Source: Oscillospiraceae bacterium (lineage in GTDB: Bacteria > Bacillota > Clostridia > Oscillospirales > Oscillospiraceae). From it: a stretch of 64,000 nucleotides of DNA. Location of the stretch: positions 1 to 64,000 of the forward strand of contig JAFQCV010000006.1 in NCBI GenBank assembly GCA_017416325.1, given 5' to 3'. The translations under genes were made by a program, and so were the position numbers. Shown here one piece after another: positions 1-6,727 of the stretch (the stretch's first letter is position 1; every line of letters starts with the position of its first letter). Below the pieces are notes generated by a model that had not been told where the DNA came from, did not search any database, and was given only the letters and a program-made list of their open reading frames with translations.

Positions 1-130
1 CGAACTATTATAAGCACACTTTTTAATTAGCAAGATTTTTAGCACGATTTTCTGAGCGATTAGCAGAAAGTCGATTTTCATTAGCAAAAACGGGGTTTTC
101 TTGCTAATTTGATTAGCAGGATTTTCAAGG
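1..130. repeat. AT-rich tract with TTAGCA..GATTTT repeats
   Basis: This tract contains no gene. It holds about five imperfect copies of a TTAGCA(A/C/G)GATTTTC-like unit, starting near 27, 40, 60, 80 and 112, and one inverted copy at about 101-110 (TTGCTAATTT). Clusters of short phased repeats beside a tRNA gene resemble the arm-type integrase sites at the end of an integrated element. That reading is inference, because no integrase lies inside the window. Confidence 0.45.
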
Positions 131-218
131 GATAGGGAGTCCGCAACCTAAGTAAAAAGGATTGCTCACAGTAAAGAAGCCGAGCAGAACAAACAAGGAC
201 ACCCGACAAAAAAGTAAA

Positions 219-257
219 GCCGAAAACCTTGAAAAATCAAGGCTTTCGGCGTTTTTT
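219..257. terminator. Bidirectional terminator beyond tRNA-Arg
   Basis: The 13-nt arms 219-231 and 238-250 (GCCGAAA..CCTTG / CAAGG..TTTCGGC) form a strong hairpin. It has a T-run on the + strand at 252-257. On the - strand it is followed by TTTACTTTTTT, which would terminate the tRNA-Arg transcript. Confidence 0.75.
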
Positions 258-258
258 G

Positions 259-335
259 TGGCGTCCCTGCCCGGATTCGAACCGGGGGCGTTCCGCTTAG
301 GAGGCGGACCCTCTATCCTGCTGAGGTACAGAGAC
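259..335 (-). tRNA. tRNA-Arg (anticodon CCU)
   Basis: Read on the minus strand, the gene folds into a complete cloverleaf. The acceptor stem is GTCTCTG/CAGGGAC with one G-U pair. The D-stem is CCTC/GAGG. The anticodon stem is TCCGC/GCGGA with loop CTCCTAA, giving anticodon CCU. The T-stem is CCCGG/CCGGG with loop TTCGAAT, and CCA is encoded. It has no promoter directly in front of it. The nearest one lies upstream of the tRNA relic at 399-440 and reads in the same direction, so this tRNA is probably transcribed through that relic. Confidence 0.9.
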
Positions 336-360
336 GTGTATGAAATTTTATCTATATTAT

Positions 361-387
361 CGCTCGCCTTTTGAGCAAAGGCGAGTG
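361..387. other. Hairpin between tRNA relic and tRNA-Arg
   Basis: The 11-nt arms CGCTCGCCTTT and AAAGGCGAGTG pair with one wobble across a short loop. There is no T-run on the minus strand after it, so it probably allows read-through. It may instead be part of the inserted DNA or an RNA-processing site. Confidence 0.5.
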
Positions 388-398
388 ATTTAGTATAA

Positions 399-440
399 CC
401 TTAGGAGGCGGACGCTCTATACAACTGAGCTACTAGGGCG
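399..440 (-). pseudogene. 5' half of a tRNA-Arg(CCU), truncated after the anticodon loop
   Basis: On the minus strand this reads as an acceptor 5' strand, T8-A9, a D-arm (GCTC..GAGC), TCCGC and anticodon loop CTCCTAA, and then stops matching a tRNA. The 14-nt stretch GTCCGCCTCCTAAG (400-413) is shared exactly with the intact tRNA-Arg at 296-309. This is what a site-specific integration crossover inside the anticodon arm would leave. The D-loop also has a T at an invariant G position, consistent with decay. Confidence 0.75.
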
Positions 441-456
441 TATCAGTTACCGAGAT

Positions 457-485
457 ATTGTAACGAAAAATTTCCAAACTGTCAA
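457..485 (-). promoter_or_regulatory. Sigma-A promoter of the tRNA-Arg locus
   Basis: On the minus strand TTGACA (480-485), a 17-nt spacer and TACAAT (457-462) lie about 17 nt upstream of the tRNA relic. The promoter is intact, so the relic and the complete tRNA-Arg behind it are probably co-transcribed. Confidence 0.8.
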
Positions 486-555
486 CAAAACAAGGGAGAT
501 TTTTTAAAATCCGGCACATATACTGTCAAGTAGTCTATTTGAAAGGAGAATCGGT

Positions 556-636
556 ATGCCGGAAAATGATGAGAATTATGCAGATGTAGACGATCTGATT
601 TTCCAGGATGAGGAGTATTCTCCCAGTGAACGGTAA
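556..636 (+). CDS. Possible 26-residue acidic peptide
   Basis: A short ORF begins with ATG and is preceded by a good ribosome site (AAAGGAGA, 8 nt away). It encodes a very acidic 26-residue peptide starting MPENDENYADVDDL. It lies just before the prfB promoter and in the same direction. I do not recognise it. The ribosome site argues for translation, but the length is too short to judge by composition. It could also be a remnant of a longer gene disrupted by the event at the tRNA. Confidence 0.3.
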   Translation: MPENDENYADVDDLIFQDEEYSPSER

Positions 637-663
637 GTTTTTGCATATTTTTTTGGAATCCTC

Positions 664-692
664 TTTACAGGTTGGATAAATTCGGATATAAT
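664..692 (+). promoter_or_regulatory. prfB promoter
   Basis: TTTACA (664-669), a 17-nt spacer and TATAAT (687-692) form a near-consensus sigma-A promoter about 40 nt before the prfB start. Confidence 0.75.
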
Positions 693-735
693 ATTCTCCA
701 AAGTGCAAAAAACAAGGAAATGAGAGAATGGATCC

Positions 736-1860
736 ATGAATATTGAGTTTGACAGCTATCGTCAGAAATTGAATGATATCCGTCCTGCGTTGACAGCCCT
801 GTCTGATTCTTTGAACCTGAATGGCTTGAAAAATGAATTGGAGCGGCTTCATGCCATGCAGGAAGCACCCGGCTTCTGGGACGACCCGGAAAAGAGCCAG
901 AAAATCGTCATGAAGACCAAGCAGGCAGAAAGTAAAATAGAGCGGTACGAGAAAATGGTATCCTCCTGGGAGGATTTGATGACCATTTGTGAAATGGCCG
1001 CTGAGGAAGATGATGATTCCATGCTTCCGGAGCTGAAGGAAGGCTTTGCTGCCCTCAGTGAGGAAATGGAATCCTGCCGGCTGGAAACCTTGCTTACCGG
1101 CAAGTATGATAAGAATACGGCTTTGATGAGTTTTCAGGCGGGTGCCGGCGGCACGGAGGCGCAGGATTGGTGTCAGATGCTTTACCGGATGTATACCCGC
1201 TGGGCAGAGCGCCACGGCTTTACCTATAAGATCCTGGATTATCAAGAGGGTGACGAAGCCGGAATCAAATCTGCGTCTATTATGATCGAGGGTGAAAACG
1301 CCTACGGTTTTCTGAAAGGAGAAAACGGCGTTCACCGTCTTGTGCGTGTATCTCCTTTTGATGCCAATGCCCGTCGCCAGACCTCCTTTTCGGCCATTGA
1401 GGTGATTCCCGAAATTGAGGATGATTCTGAGGATTTTGAGATCCGTCCCGAAGATTATGAAATGCAGGTTTTCCGTTCCTCCGGCGCTGGCGGCCAGCAT
1501 ATCAACAAGACTTCTTCCGCGGTGCGATTGATCCATAAATCCGGTATCGTGGTTTCCTGTCAGACAGAGCGGAGCCAGTTCCAGAACAAGGAGACCTGTC
1601 TTCGTATGCTGCGCTCCAAGCTGGTGGAGATTCGGGAAAGAGAGCATCTTGCCAATATTGCGGATATTAAGGGCGTCCAGCAGAAAATCGAGTGGGGCAG
1701 CCAGATCCGCAACTATGTCTTTATGCCTTACACACTGGTAAAGGATACCCGCACGGGCTGTGAAACCTCCAATGTCAATGCGGTTATGGACGGCGCGCTG
1801 GATCCCTTTATTGAGTCTTATCTGAATTGTTTGGCCACCGGCAACTGGGTGACCAAGTAA
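736..1860 (+). CDS. prfB: Peptide chain release factor 2 (RF2)
   Basis: RF2 recognises UGA and UAA stop codons and triggers peptide release on the ribosome. The 374-residue protein has the usual RF2 length. It carries the RF2 stop-codon recognition tripeptide SPF at residues 206-208 and the catalytic GGQ motif at 252-254 within SSGAGGQHINKT. The start at 736 follows an AAGGAAATGAGAG ribosome site. The reading frame is continuous from this ATG. The +1 programmed frameshift that autoregulates prfB in many bacteria is absent, because a CTTTGA string at 809-814 lies in the wrong frame. It has its own promoter. Confidence 0.97.
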   Translation: MNIEFDSYRQKLNDIRPALTALSDSLNLNGLKNELERLHAMQEAPGFWDDPEKSQKIVMKTKQAESKIERYEKMVSSWEDLMTICEMAAEEDDDSMLPELKEGFAALSEEMESCRLETLLTGKYDKNTALMSFQAGAGGTEAQDWCQMLYRMYTRWAERHGFTYKILDYQEGDEAGIKSASIMIEGENAYGFLKGENGVHRLVRVSPFDANARRQTSFSAIEVIPEIEDDSEDFEIRPEDYEMQVFRSSGAGGQHINKTSSAVRLIHKSGIVVSCQTERSQFQNKETCLRMLRSKLVEIREREHLANIADIKGVQQKIEWGSQIRNYVFMPYTLVKDTRTGCETSNVNAVMDGALDPFIESYLNCLATGNWVTK

Positions 1861-1884
1861 TCTTTAAAAAAATTAGAAATATAC

Positions 1885-1913
1885 TTGCTATTTTAATAAG
1901 TTTGTGTTACAAT
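1885..1913 (+). promoter_or_regulatory. secG promoter
   Basis: TTGCTA (1885-1890), a 17-nt spacer and TACAAT (1908-1913) lie about 30 nt before the secG ribosome site. Confidence 0.7.
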
Positions 1914-1957
1914 CTACTGGATTGTAGAACAAAATTAGCGGAGGGAGGTAAAATTTG

Positions 1958-2194
1958 ATGGAAATTTTGAAGACTGTCTTAGTCATTTTGGAGATTATCG
2001 CCAGTGTTGTTATGATTCTGGTTGTTATGTTCCAGTCCGGTAAGGAGGCTGGCCTGTCTAGCGCCCTGACTGGCAATGCCGATAATTACATGAGCAAGAG
2101 CAAATTTGGCAATCTGGACAAGACCTTGGCCTCTGCTACCAAGTGGATCGCTCTGGTTTGGGCTCTGCTGACTCTGTCCCTGAGTTTGATCTGA
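1958..2194 (+). CDS. secG: Preprotein translocase subunit SecG
   Basis: SecG is a small membrane subunit of the SecYEG protein export channel. The 78-residue protein has two hydrophobic helices (about residues 3-24 and 55-77). They are joined by a cytoplasmic loop with the family motif QSGKEAGLSSALTG and a GNLDKTLA stretch. I choose ATG at 1958 over the TTG one codon earlier because it sits 9 nt after a strong GGAGGGAGG site. It is monocistronic, with its own promoter and a strong terminator behind it. Confidence 0.95.
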   Translation: MEILKTVLVILEIIASVVMILVVMFQSGKEAGLSSALTGNADNYMSKSKFGNLDKTLASATKWIALVWALLTLSLSLI

Positions 2195-2208
2195 TTGTAA
2201 GAGTGTTA

Positions 2209-2236
2209 GACCGCAGGTTTTCCTGCGGTCTTTTTC
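2209..2236 (+). terminator. secG terminator
   Basis: GACCGCAGG and CCTGCGGTC pair across a TTTT loop and are followed by TTTTT. Confidence 0.9.
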
Positions 2237-2238
2237 TA

Positions 2239-2267
2239 TGGACTTTTTCCGATTTCTATGTTAAAAT
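2239..2267 (+). promoter_or_regulatory. pepD promoter
   Basis: TGGACT (2239-2244), a 17-nt spacer and TAAAAT (2262-2267) lie upstream of the pepD start. Confidence 0.6.
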
Positions 2268-2298
2268 ACAGCCAAATTTAAATGAAGGAGCGGTTCTT

Positions 2299-3741
2299 AT
2301 GAAGGCAGTGAAGCTGGCAGGACTTGAGCCTGCTGCCGTCTATGACTACTTTGAGAAAATATGTTCCATTCCCCACGGTTCCCGAAACACCAAGGCGATC
2401 AGTGATTATCTGGTGTCCTATGCAAAAGAGCAGGGGATTCGATATGTGCAGGATGAGCTGAATAACATTCTTTTGTTCCGGGAAGCAACCTGCGGATATG
2501 AGGACCATCCCACCGTGATCCTCCAGGGTCACATGGATATGGTCTGTGAAAAAGATCCGGATTGTCCTATCGATATGGATACCCAGGGCCTGGATGTAAC
2601 CCATGACGGGGAGTATGTATTTGCCAAAGGCACAACCTTGGGCGGTGACAACGGAATTGCGGTTGCCTATATCTTAGCGCTGATGGCAGATAAAACCATT
2701 CCCCATCCGCCGCTGGAGGCGATCATTACCGTGGATGAGGAAATCGGCATGGAAGGCGCAGCCGGTGTAGATCTGTCCGGCTTGCAGGGAAGAATCCTAC
2801 TAAATCTTGACTCGGAGGATGAAGGCGTATTTACCGTTTCCTGTGCCGGTGGCGCTAGAGGTACGATCCATTTTCCTGTGGAGCGTCGGGTGGTTTACGG
2901 TCCCTGTGTCAGACTGACGGTTGAAGGACTGCAAGGCGGCCACTCCGGTGTGGAGATCCATAAAAACCTTGCCAATGCCAATAAGGTCATGGCAGAGTTT
3001 TTGCGCAGGGTACAGGAACTGATGCCCATCTGCATTACAAAATTCCAGGGCGGTGCCAAGGATAACGCCATTCCCCGATCCTGTCAGGTAACATTGGTTG
3101 CCCTGGGAATGAATATCCAGCGGATCAATAATGTTGCCGAAAAGCTCCAACAGGAGATTCGGACGCAGTTTGACGAGCCGGATGCTGTGGTTCGTGGGGA
3201 CGATGTGGATGCCATGGGCGGAAATGCCTTGACAACGGAATGTTCTGCCAAGCTGATCCGGCTGCTTGACGCAGTTCCCAATGGCGTACAGGTGTGGAGT
3301 CAGGATGTTGAAGGGTTGGTTCAGACCAGCCTAAACTTAGGTGTTGTAACCTTGGATGAAGAGCTGACACTGACCTTTGCCGTACGCAGCAGCGTAAATG
3401 AGGAGAAACGCGAGCTTCTTCGGCGGCTTGCCCGTCACGCGGAAGAATTTGGCGGCAGCTACAGCGAAATGGGAGATTATCCTGCCTGGGAATATAAGAG
3501 GGATTCTCATTTGCGGGATACGATGGTGCGGATTTTCCGGGAAAAATATGACCGGGAGCCTCAAGTGGTAGCGATCCACGCCGGTCTGGAATGTGGTCTG
3601 CTCAGCGACAAGCTGCCGGGGCTGGACTGCGTATCCATTGGACCGAACATGAAGGATATTCATACAAGTCGGGAAAAATTGGAGATTGCGTCTACATGCC
3701 GCACTTGGGAATTTATCCTAGAGATTCTAAAAAATTTATAA
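2299..3741 (+). CDS. pepD: Xaa-His/cytosol non-specific dipeptidase (M20C)
   Basis: This zinc aminoacyl-dipeptidase hydrolyses dipeptides in the cytoplasm. The 480-residue length matches the PepD family. Metal and catalytic residues are visible in LQGHMDMVCE (His78, Asp80), TTLGGDNGIA (Asp117) and TVDEEIGMEGA (Glu147-Glu148). A lid domain follows with GLQGGHSGVEIHKN. The start was placed at the ATG after AAGGAG. Upstream in-frame codons run through the secG terminator and are unlikely to be translated. It stands alone between two terminators. Confidence 0.95.
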   Translation: MKAVKLAGLEPAAVYDYFEKICSIPHGSRNTKAISDYLVSYAKEQGIRYVQDELNNILLFREATCGYEDHPTVILQGHMDMVCEKDPDCPIDMDTQGLDVTHDGEYVFAKGTTLGGDNGIAVAYILALMADKTIPHPPLEAIITVDEEIGMEGAAGVDLSGLQGRILLNLDSEDEGVFTVSCAGGARGTIHFPVERRVVYGPCVRLTVEGLQGGHSGVEIHKNLANANKVMAEFLRRVQELMPICITKFQGGAKDNAIPRSCQVTLVALGMNIQRINNVAEKLQQEIRTQFDEPDAVVRGDDVDAMGGNALTTECSAKLIRLLDAVPNGVQVWSQDVEGLVQTSLNLGVVTLDEELTLTFAVRSSVNEEKRELLRRLARHAEEFGGSYSEMGDYPAWEYKRDSHLRDTMVRIFREKYDREPQVVAIHAGLECGLLSDKLPGLDCVSIGPNMKDIHTSREKLEIASTCRTWEFILEILKNL

Positions 3742-3744
3742 CGA

Positions 3745-3773
3745 AAATGACCTGCTTAGGCAGGTCATTTTTT
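3745..3773. terminator. Bidirectional terminator between convergent genes
   Basis: The AATGACCTGC..GCAGGTCATT hairpin is flanked by A and T runs. It serves pepD on the + strand and overlaps the last codons of the convergent flippase gene. Confidence 0.85.
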
Positions 3774-5249
3774 ATATATGAGACCTTTGAGCCATTGAAT
3801 ATCTTCTTTACTTAGAACTCTGGCGAGGAACAGAAGACAGATAAGAATGATGATGTAGGCCGCAGATCGAAGAATACTTTGTGACACAAATCCGGCAGCC
3901 CAAGCTGCAGCAACACCGGCAGCGACAGTCAACAAGGGAAGATGCCAGGAAATTCGTATCCCGGAAATATTGAGCAGCCTGCGAAGACTTAAGGCAAAGT
4001 TGATCACATGGGTCACAAGAAAGCTGATAAAGTATCCTACGATCCCGTAGCGGGGTAACAGTACGTATAAAAGGGCGACATCCATCAAGTTTGTGGTGAT
4101 GTTGTAGCGCACAGAGGCTTTTTGCTGCCCCAGACCTTTGATCATAGCGTCGGTAACCACATCGCAATATAACATCACAGCAAGCAAAGAAAACCAGCGC
4201 AGATACTGCCCGGCTTCTTTTTGGCCGTAAAGAGAGAGACAAAGCGCCTCACCGCACAGGAACAGAATACCGGCGCAAACCGTTCCGTAGATGAGTGCCA
4301 CCCGTAAGCTTCTTCGCACCAAATACTGAATTCGTCCGTCGCTTTCCGCGGCCCGACACCGGGCAAGCTCGGGGACCAGCAGCTCTGTTAATCCAAATAA
4401 AATGGCTGTAGGGAACATGAGAACAGGGAAGACCATGCCGCACACTGTGCCAAAAGCGGCAAGAGGTGATATCTCACCGGGATATAGAGCCAGCCGCTTT
4501 GGCACCATGAGATTCTCCACAGTAGAGATGCCGGTCCGCAAATCGTCAGCCAGAGCCAGAGGAACAGCGGTGTCCAAAAGCCGCTTTCGGGTTGCAATCC
4601 TTGCGCTTGCCTTTGCGTGTTCCAAAAGGCGTAATACTAACAGGCTTCCCAGCGTCAAACAAGAACCGATACCACTGCCGAGAATGACGGCCATGCAAGC
4701 CCGCTCCGGACTGTTCTTGGCCCACAGATGCAGCAGAAGGACTGTGCAGACCATGTTGCAAAGCTGCTCCATGACTTCCACAGCGGCTAGGGTGGTGATC
4801 CGGTTTGCTCCGGTAAAGTAACCCACCATCACACCGGTCAGGCAGTTTGCCGGAAGAAAGTAAGCGAATAAACGAAGTGAGTCTACCACTTGCGCGTTGC
4901 CAATCCAATTTTCTGCAAGAAAAGGCGCAAAAACATAGATTAAGATACCCACAGCGCTGCTGCAAAGTAAGCTGTAAATGGTGCAGCCGGACAAAACCCA
5001 CGTGATGTTTCCCGGTCGCTTCTTTCCCACTTCTTCAGCGGTCAAATACATGGTTGCGGTGCGGATTCCCGCCATGCCGGCAACTAATGCCATGGAACCA
5101 ACACTCATTACCAGCTGCAGAAGGCCGATCCCTTCTGCGCCGATCTTGGAGGAAAGATACACCTGGAAGGATGTTCCGACAAATCGTAAAAGCAGGTTTA
5201 CGGCGGTCAAAAGAAGGGCGCTGTAAAAGATGGGTAATTTCTTGGACAA
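3765..5249 (-). CDS. SpoVB-like lipid/polysaccharide flippase (MOP superfamily)
   Basis: The roughly 494-residue polytopic membrane protein has about 14 hydrophobic segments along its whole length. Its N-terminus (SALLLTAVNLLLRFVGTSFQVYLSSKIG) and the following GLLQLVMS block match the SpoVB/MurJ-like flippases, which move lipid-linked precursors across the membrane. SpoVB is needed for spore cortex formation, but close relatives act in vegetative cells, so the role is inferred. I place the start at TTG 5249, seven nt after AAGGAGGG, not at the upstream ATG, which would bury that ribosome site inside the gene. The same ribosome site is one arm of a perfect 12-bp inverted repeat (see 5256-5291). 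Confidence 0.85.
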   Translation of the reverse strand: MSKKLPIFYSALLLTAVNLLLRFVGTSFQVYLSSKIGAEGIGLLQLVMSVGSMALVAGMAGIRTATMYLTAEEVGKKRPGNITWVLSGCTIYSLLCSSAVGILIYVFAPFLAENWIGNAQVVDSLRLFAYFLPANCLTGVMVGYFTGANRITTLAAVEVMEQLCNMVCTVLLLHLWAKNSPERACMAVILGSGIGSCLTLGSLLVLRLLEHAKASARIATRKRLLDTAVPLALADDLRTGISTVENLMVPKRLALYPGEISPLAAFGTVCGMVFPVLMFPTAILFGLTELLVPELARCRAAESDGRIQYLVRRSLRVALIYGTVCAGILFLCGEALCLSLYGQKEAGQYLRWFSLLAVMLYCDVVTDAMIKGLGQQKASVRYNITTNLMDVALLYVLLPRYGIVGYFISFLVTHVINFALSLRRLLNISGIRISWHLPLLTVAAGVAAAWAAGFVSQSILRSAAYIIILICLLFLARVLSKEDIQWLKGLIYKK

Positions 5250-5255
5250 AATAAA

Positions 5256-5291
5256 TCCCTCCTTGTCCACACTCTATGCGGACAAGGAGGG
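5256..5291 (-). promoter_or_regulatory. 12-bp inverted repeat enclosing the flippase ribosome site
   Basis: CCCTCCTTGTCC and GGACAAGGAGGG pair perfectly across an 11-nt loop between nth and the flippase gene. On the mRNA (minus strand) the second arm contains the flippase ribosome site, so the stem would hide it. It may also work as a weak nth terminator, as ATTTATTTT follows. Which of these happens is inference. Confidence 0.7.
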
Positions 5292-5302
5292 GGATATACA
5301 CA

Positions 5303-5932
5303 TTATGCCTTGTTGATCTGACAGCAATAGGGGGCGAGGGGGCAGTCCGCGCAGCTTGGGTTTCGTGCGGTGCAGCAATCTCTGCCGAATAAAACGATCC
5401 TGTGGCAGAAGTCACTGCTTTCCTCCGGGGGGAGAATTTTCCGCAGCTGCTGCTCGACCTTTTCCGGCTCTTTGCCCTGAGACAAACCCAATCTACCGCA
5501 GATGCGGATGCAATGGGTATCACAGACTACGCTGCCTGGGATACCATACAGGTCTCCGAGAAGCAGATTGGCAGTCTTTCTGCCCACACCGGGTATTTTC
5601 AAAAGCTGCTCCATAGTTCCGGGAACTTTTCCGCCGTAGTCAGAAAGCAGCATCTGACAGCCAAGAACAATATCTCTTGCCTTATGCTTATAGAACCCGC
5701 AGGAATGAACCAGCTCTTCAACACGAGAAATATCAGCGCCGGCCATGGCTTCTAAGGTGGGATAGGCAGCAAACAAAGCGGGTGTGATCATGTTCACCCG
5801 GGCGTCGGTGCATTGGGCCGATAACCGCACAGCGATCATCAGCTCATAGTCCTTTCCGTAATGCAGCGCGCAGGGGGCGACCGGGTAACGGGCTTTCAGA
5901 ATATCTATGATAGCGCGAACCTTCTGTTCCAT
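5303..5932 (-). CDS. nth: Endonuclease III (HhH-GPD DNA glycosylase/AP lyase)
   Basis: This base-excision repair enzyme removes oxidised pyrimidines and cuts at abasic sites. The 209-residue protein has the helix-hairpin-helix LLKIPGVGRKTANLLL with the catalytic lysine. The catalytic aspartate is in VVCDTHCIR. The C-terminal [4Fe-4S] motif fits C-x6-C-x2-C-x5-C (CTARNPSCADCPLAPYC). I start it at MEQKV (5932), 8 nt after AAGGAGGT. The longer form with MQKKEVLA would include the ribosome site. It precedes the flippase gene in the same direction and may be co-transcribed with it. Confidence 0.95.
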   Translation of the reverse strand: MEQKVRAIIDILKARYPVAPCALHYGKDYELMIAVRLSAQCTDARVNMITPALFAAYPTLEAMAGADISRVEELVHSCGFYKHKARDIVLGCQMLLSDYGGKVPGTMEQLLKIPGVGRKTANLLLGDLYGIPGSVVCDTHCIRICGRLGLSQGKEPEKVEQQLRKILPPEESSDFCHRIVLFGRDCCTARNPSCADCPLAPYCCQINKA

Positions 5933-5984
5933 GGCAAGCACCTCCTTTTTCTGCATTTTATCATAATTTTCTACAAATGAAAAG

Positions 5985-6014
5985 AGTAAAAATGCGGCAG
6001 CCCGGCTGCCGCAT
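5985..6014 (-). terminator. Terminator of the SSB-like gene
   Basis: ATGCGGCAGC (5992-6001) and GCTGCCGCAT (6005-6014) form a hairpin, followed on the minus strand by TTTTTACTCTTTT. Confidence 0.85.
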
Positions 6015-6024
6015 GGTATGTGGG

Positions 6025-6630
6025 TTATTCCTCTAAGATATTTGCAGATAATGCGGAGATCTCGTAAGCTGTTCTTTCCTCAGGTCCGTCCTCTGTTAGC
6101 TTGGTGTAGACACGGCTTTGCAGTCGTCCACTGATCTGGAGAGTGTCACGGGTGTGGCATGCAGAGGCCTCTTGCGCCGTTTTTCCCCATAGGATACAGG
6201 GCAGATAATCTGCTCGGCGGAAGGCTCTGGGAACTGCCAGCATAACATCGCATATCTCACGCCCCAATGGGGTGCGGCGGTAGTTGGGCTCCCTGCAAAG
6301 AGGTCCTTGCAGGATCACTTCGTTCACGGGAGGGCCGTCATCCGGCTGGATATTTGCGGCAAATACGAAGATCAGCAGCCGTCTGATCCCGTCTGTACGG
6401 CTATTGTGGGAACGGATCTGACCGGTGACCCGATATGACCCACCGACAGTCAGAGCGGCAGTACGCAGCAGCCGGTCTTCCGCGATCACAGGCAGGATAT
6501 CCACAGTCCCGGAAAGCCTGGGGACATACAAAAGAAACCGGAAGAACTGTCTGCCATGGTTTTCATGGGAGAATTGTGGGATATCCGCAAGAGTTCCCAC
6601 CAGCGTGATTTGATTGACGATATGTTCCAT
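6025..6630 (-). CDS. Tandem OB-fold SSB/PriB-like protein
   Basis: The 201-residue protein appears to hold two single-stranded-DNA-binding OB folds in series. The first runs from about residue 5 (NQITLVGTLADIPQFSH) to 95. The second starts at about 103 (NEVILQGPLCREPNYRRTPLGREICDVMLAV) and ends near 200. The second repeat is closer to canonical SSB, including a PCILWGKTAQ strand equivalent to the SSB WG motif. It lacks the acidic, flexible C-terminal tail that SSB uses to recruit partners. It is therefore unlikely to be the main replication SSB and may have a specialised role. It is bounded by its own terminator. Confidence 0.75.
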   Translation of the reverse strand: MEHIVNQITLVGTLADIPQFSHENHGRQFFRFLLYVPRLSGTVDILPVIAEDRLLRTAALTVGGSYRVTGQIRSHNSRTDGIRRLLIFVFAANIQPDDGPPVNEVILQGPLCREPNYRRTPLGREICDVMLAVPRAFRRADYLPCILWGKTAQEASACHTRDTLQISGRLQSRVYTKLTEDGPEERTAYEISALSANILEE

Positions 6631-6680
6631 AGTACCACCTCAAAATCAGTTGTATGGAATATTCTATGGAGGCAGAAAGC

Positions 6681-6714
6681 AAATAAGACCTCACCGAACA
6701 GATCCGGTGAGGTC
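6681..6714 (-). terminator. ygiQ terminator
   Basis: GACCTCACCG and CGGTGAGGTC form a 10-bp stem and are followed on the minus strand by TTATTT. Confidence 0.85.
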
Positions 6715-6727
6715 GAAAGTGGAAATC

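Noticed and set aside
809..814. CTTTGA in prfB as a programmed frameshift site
   Set aside because: It is read as TCT TTG AAC in the open frame, and no upstream frame needs a shift.
535..1647. A 370-codon open frame on the minus strand opposite prfB
   Set aside because: It mirrors prfB, has no ribosome site, and its product has no recognisable domain. It is an antisense shadow.
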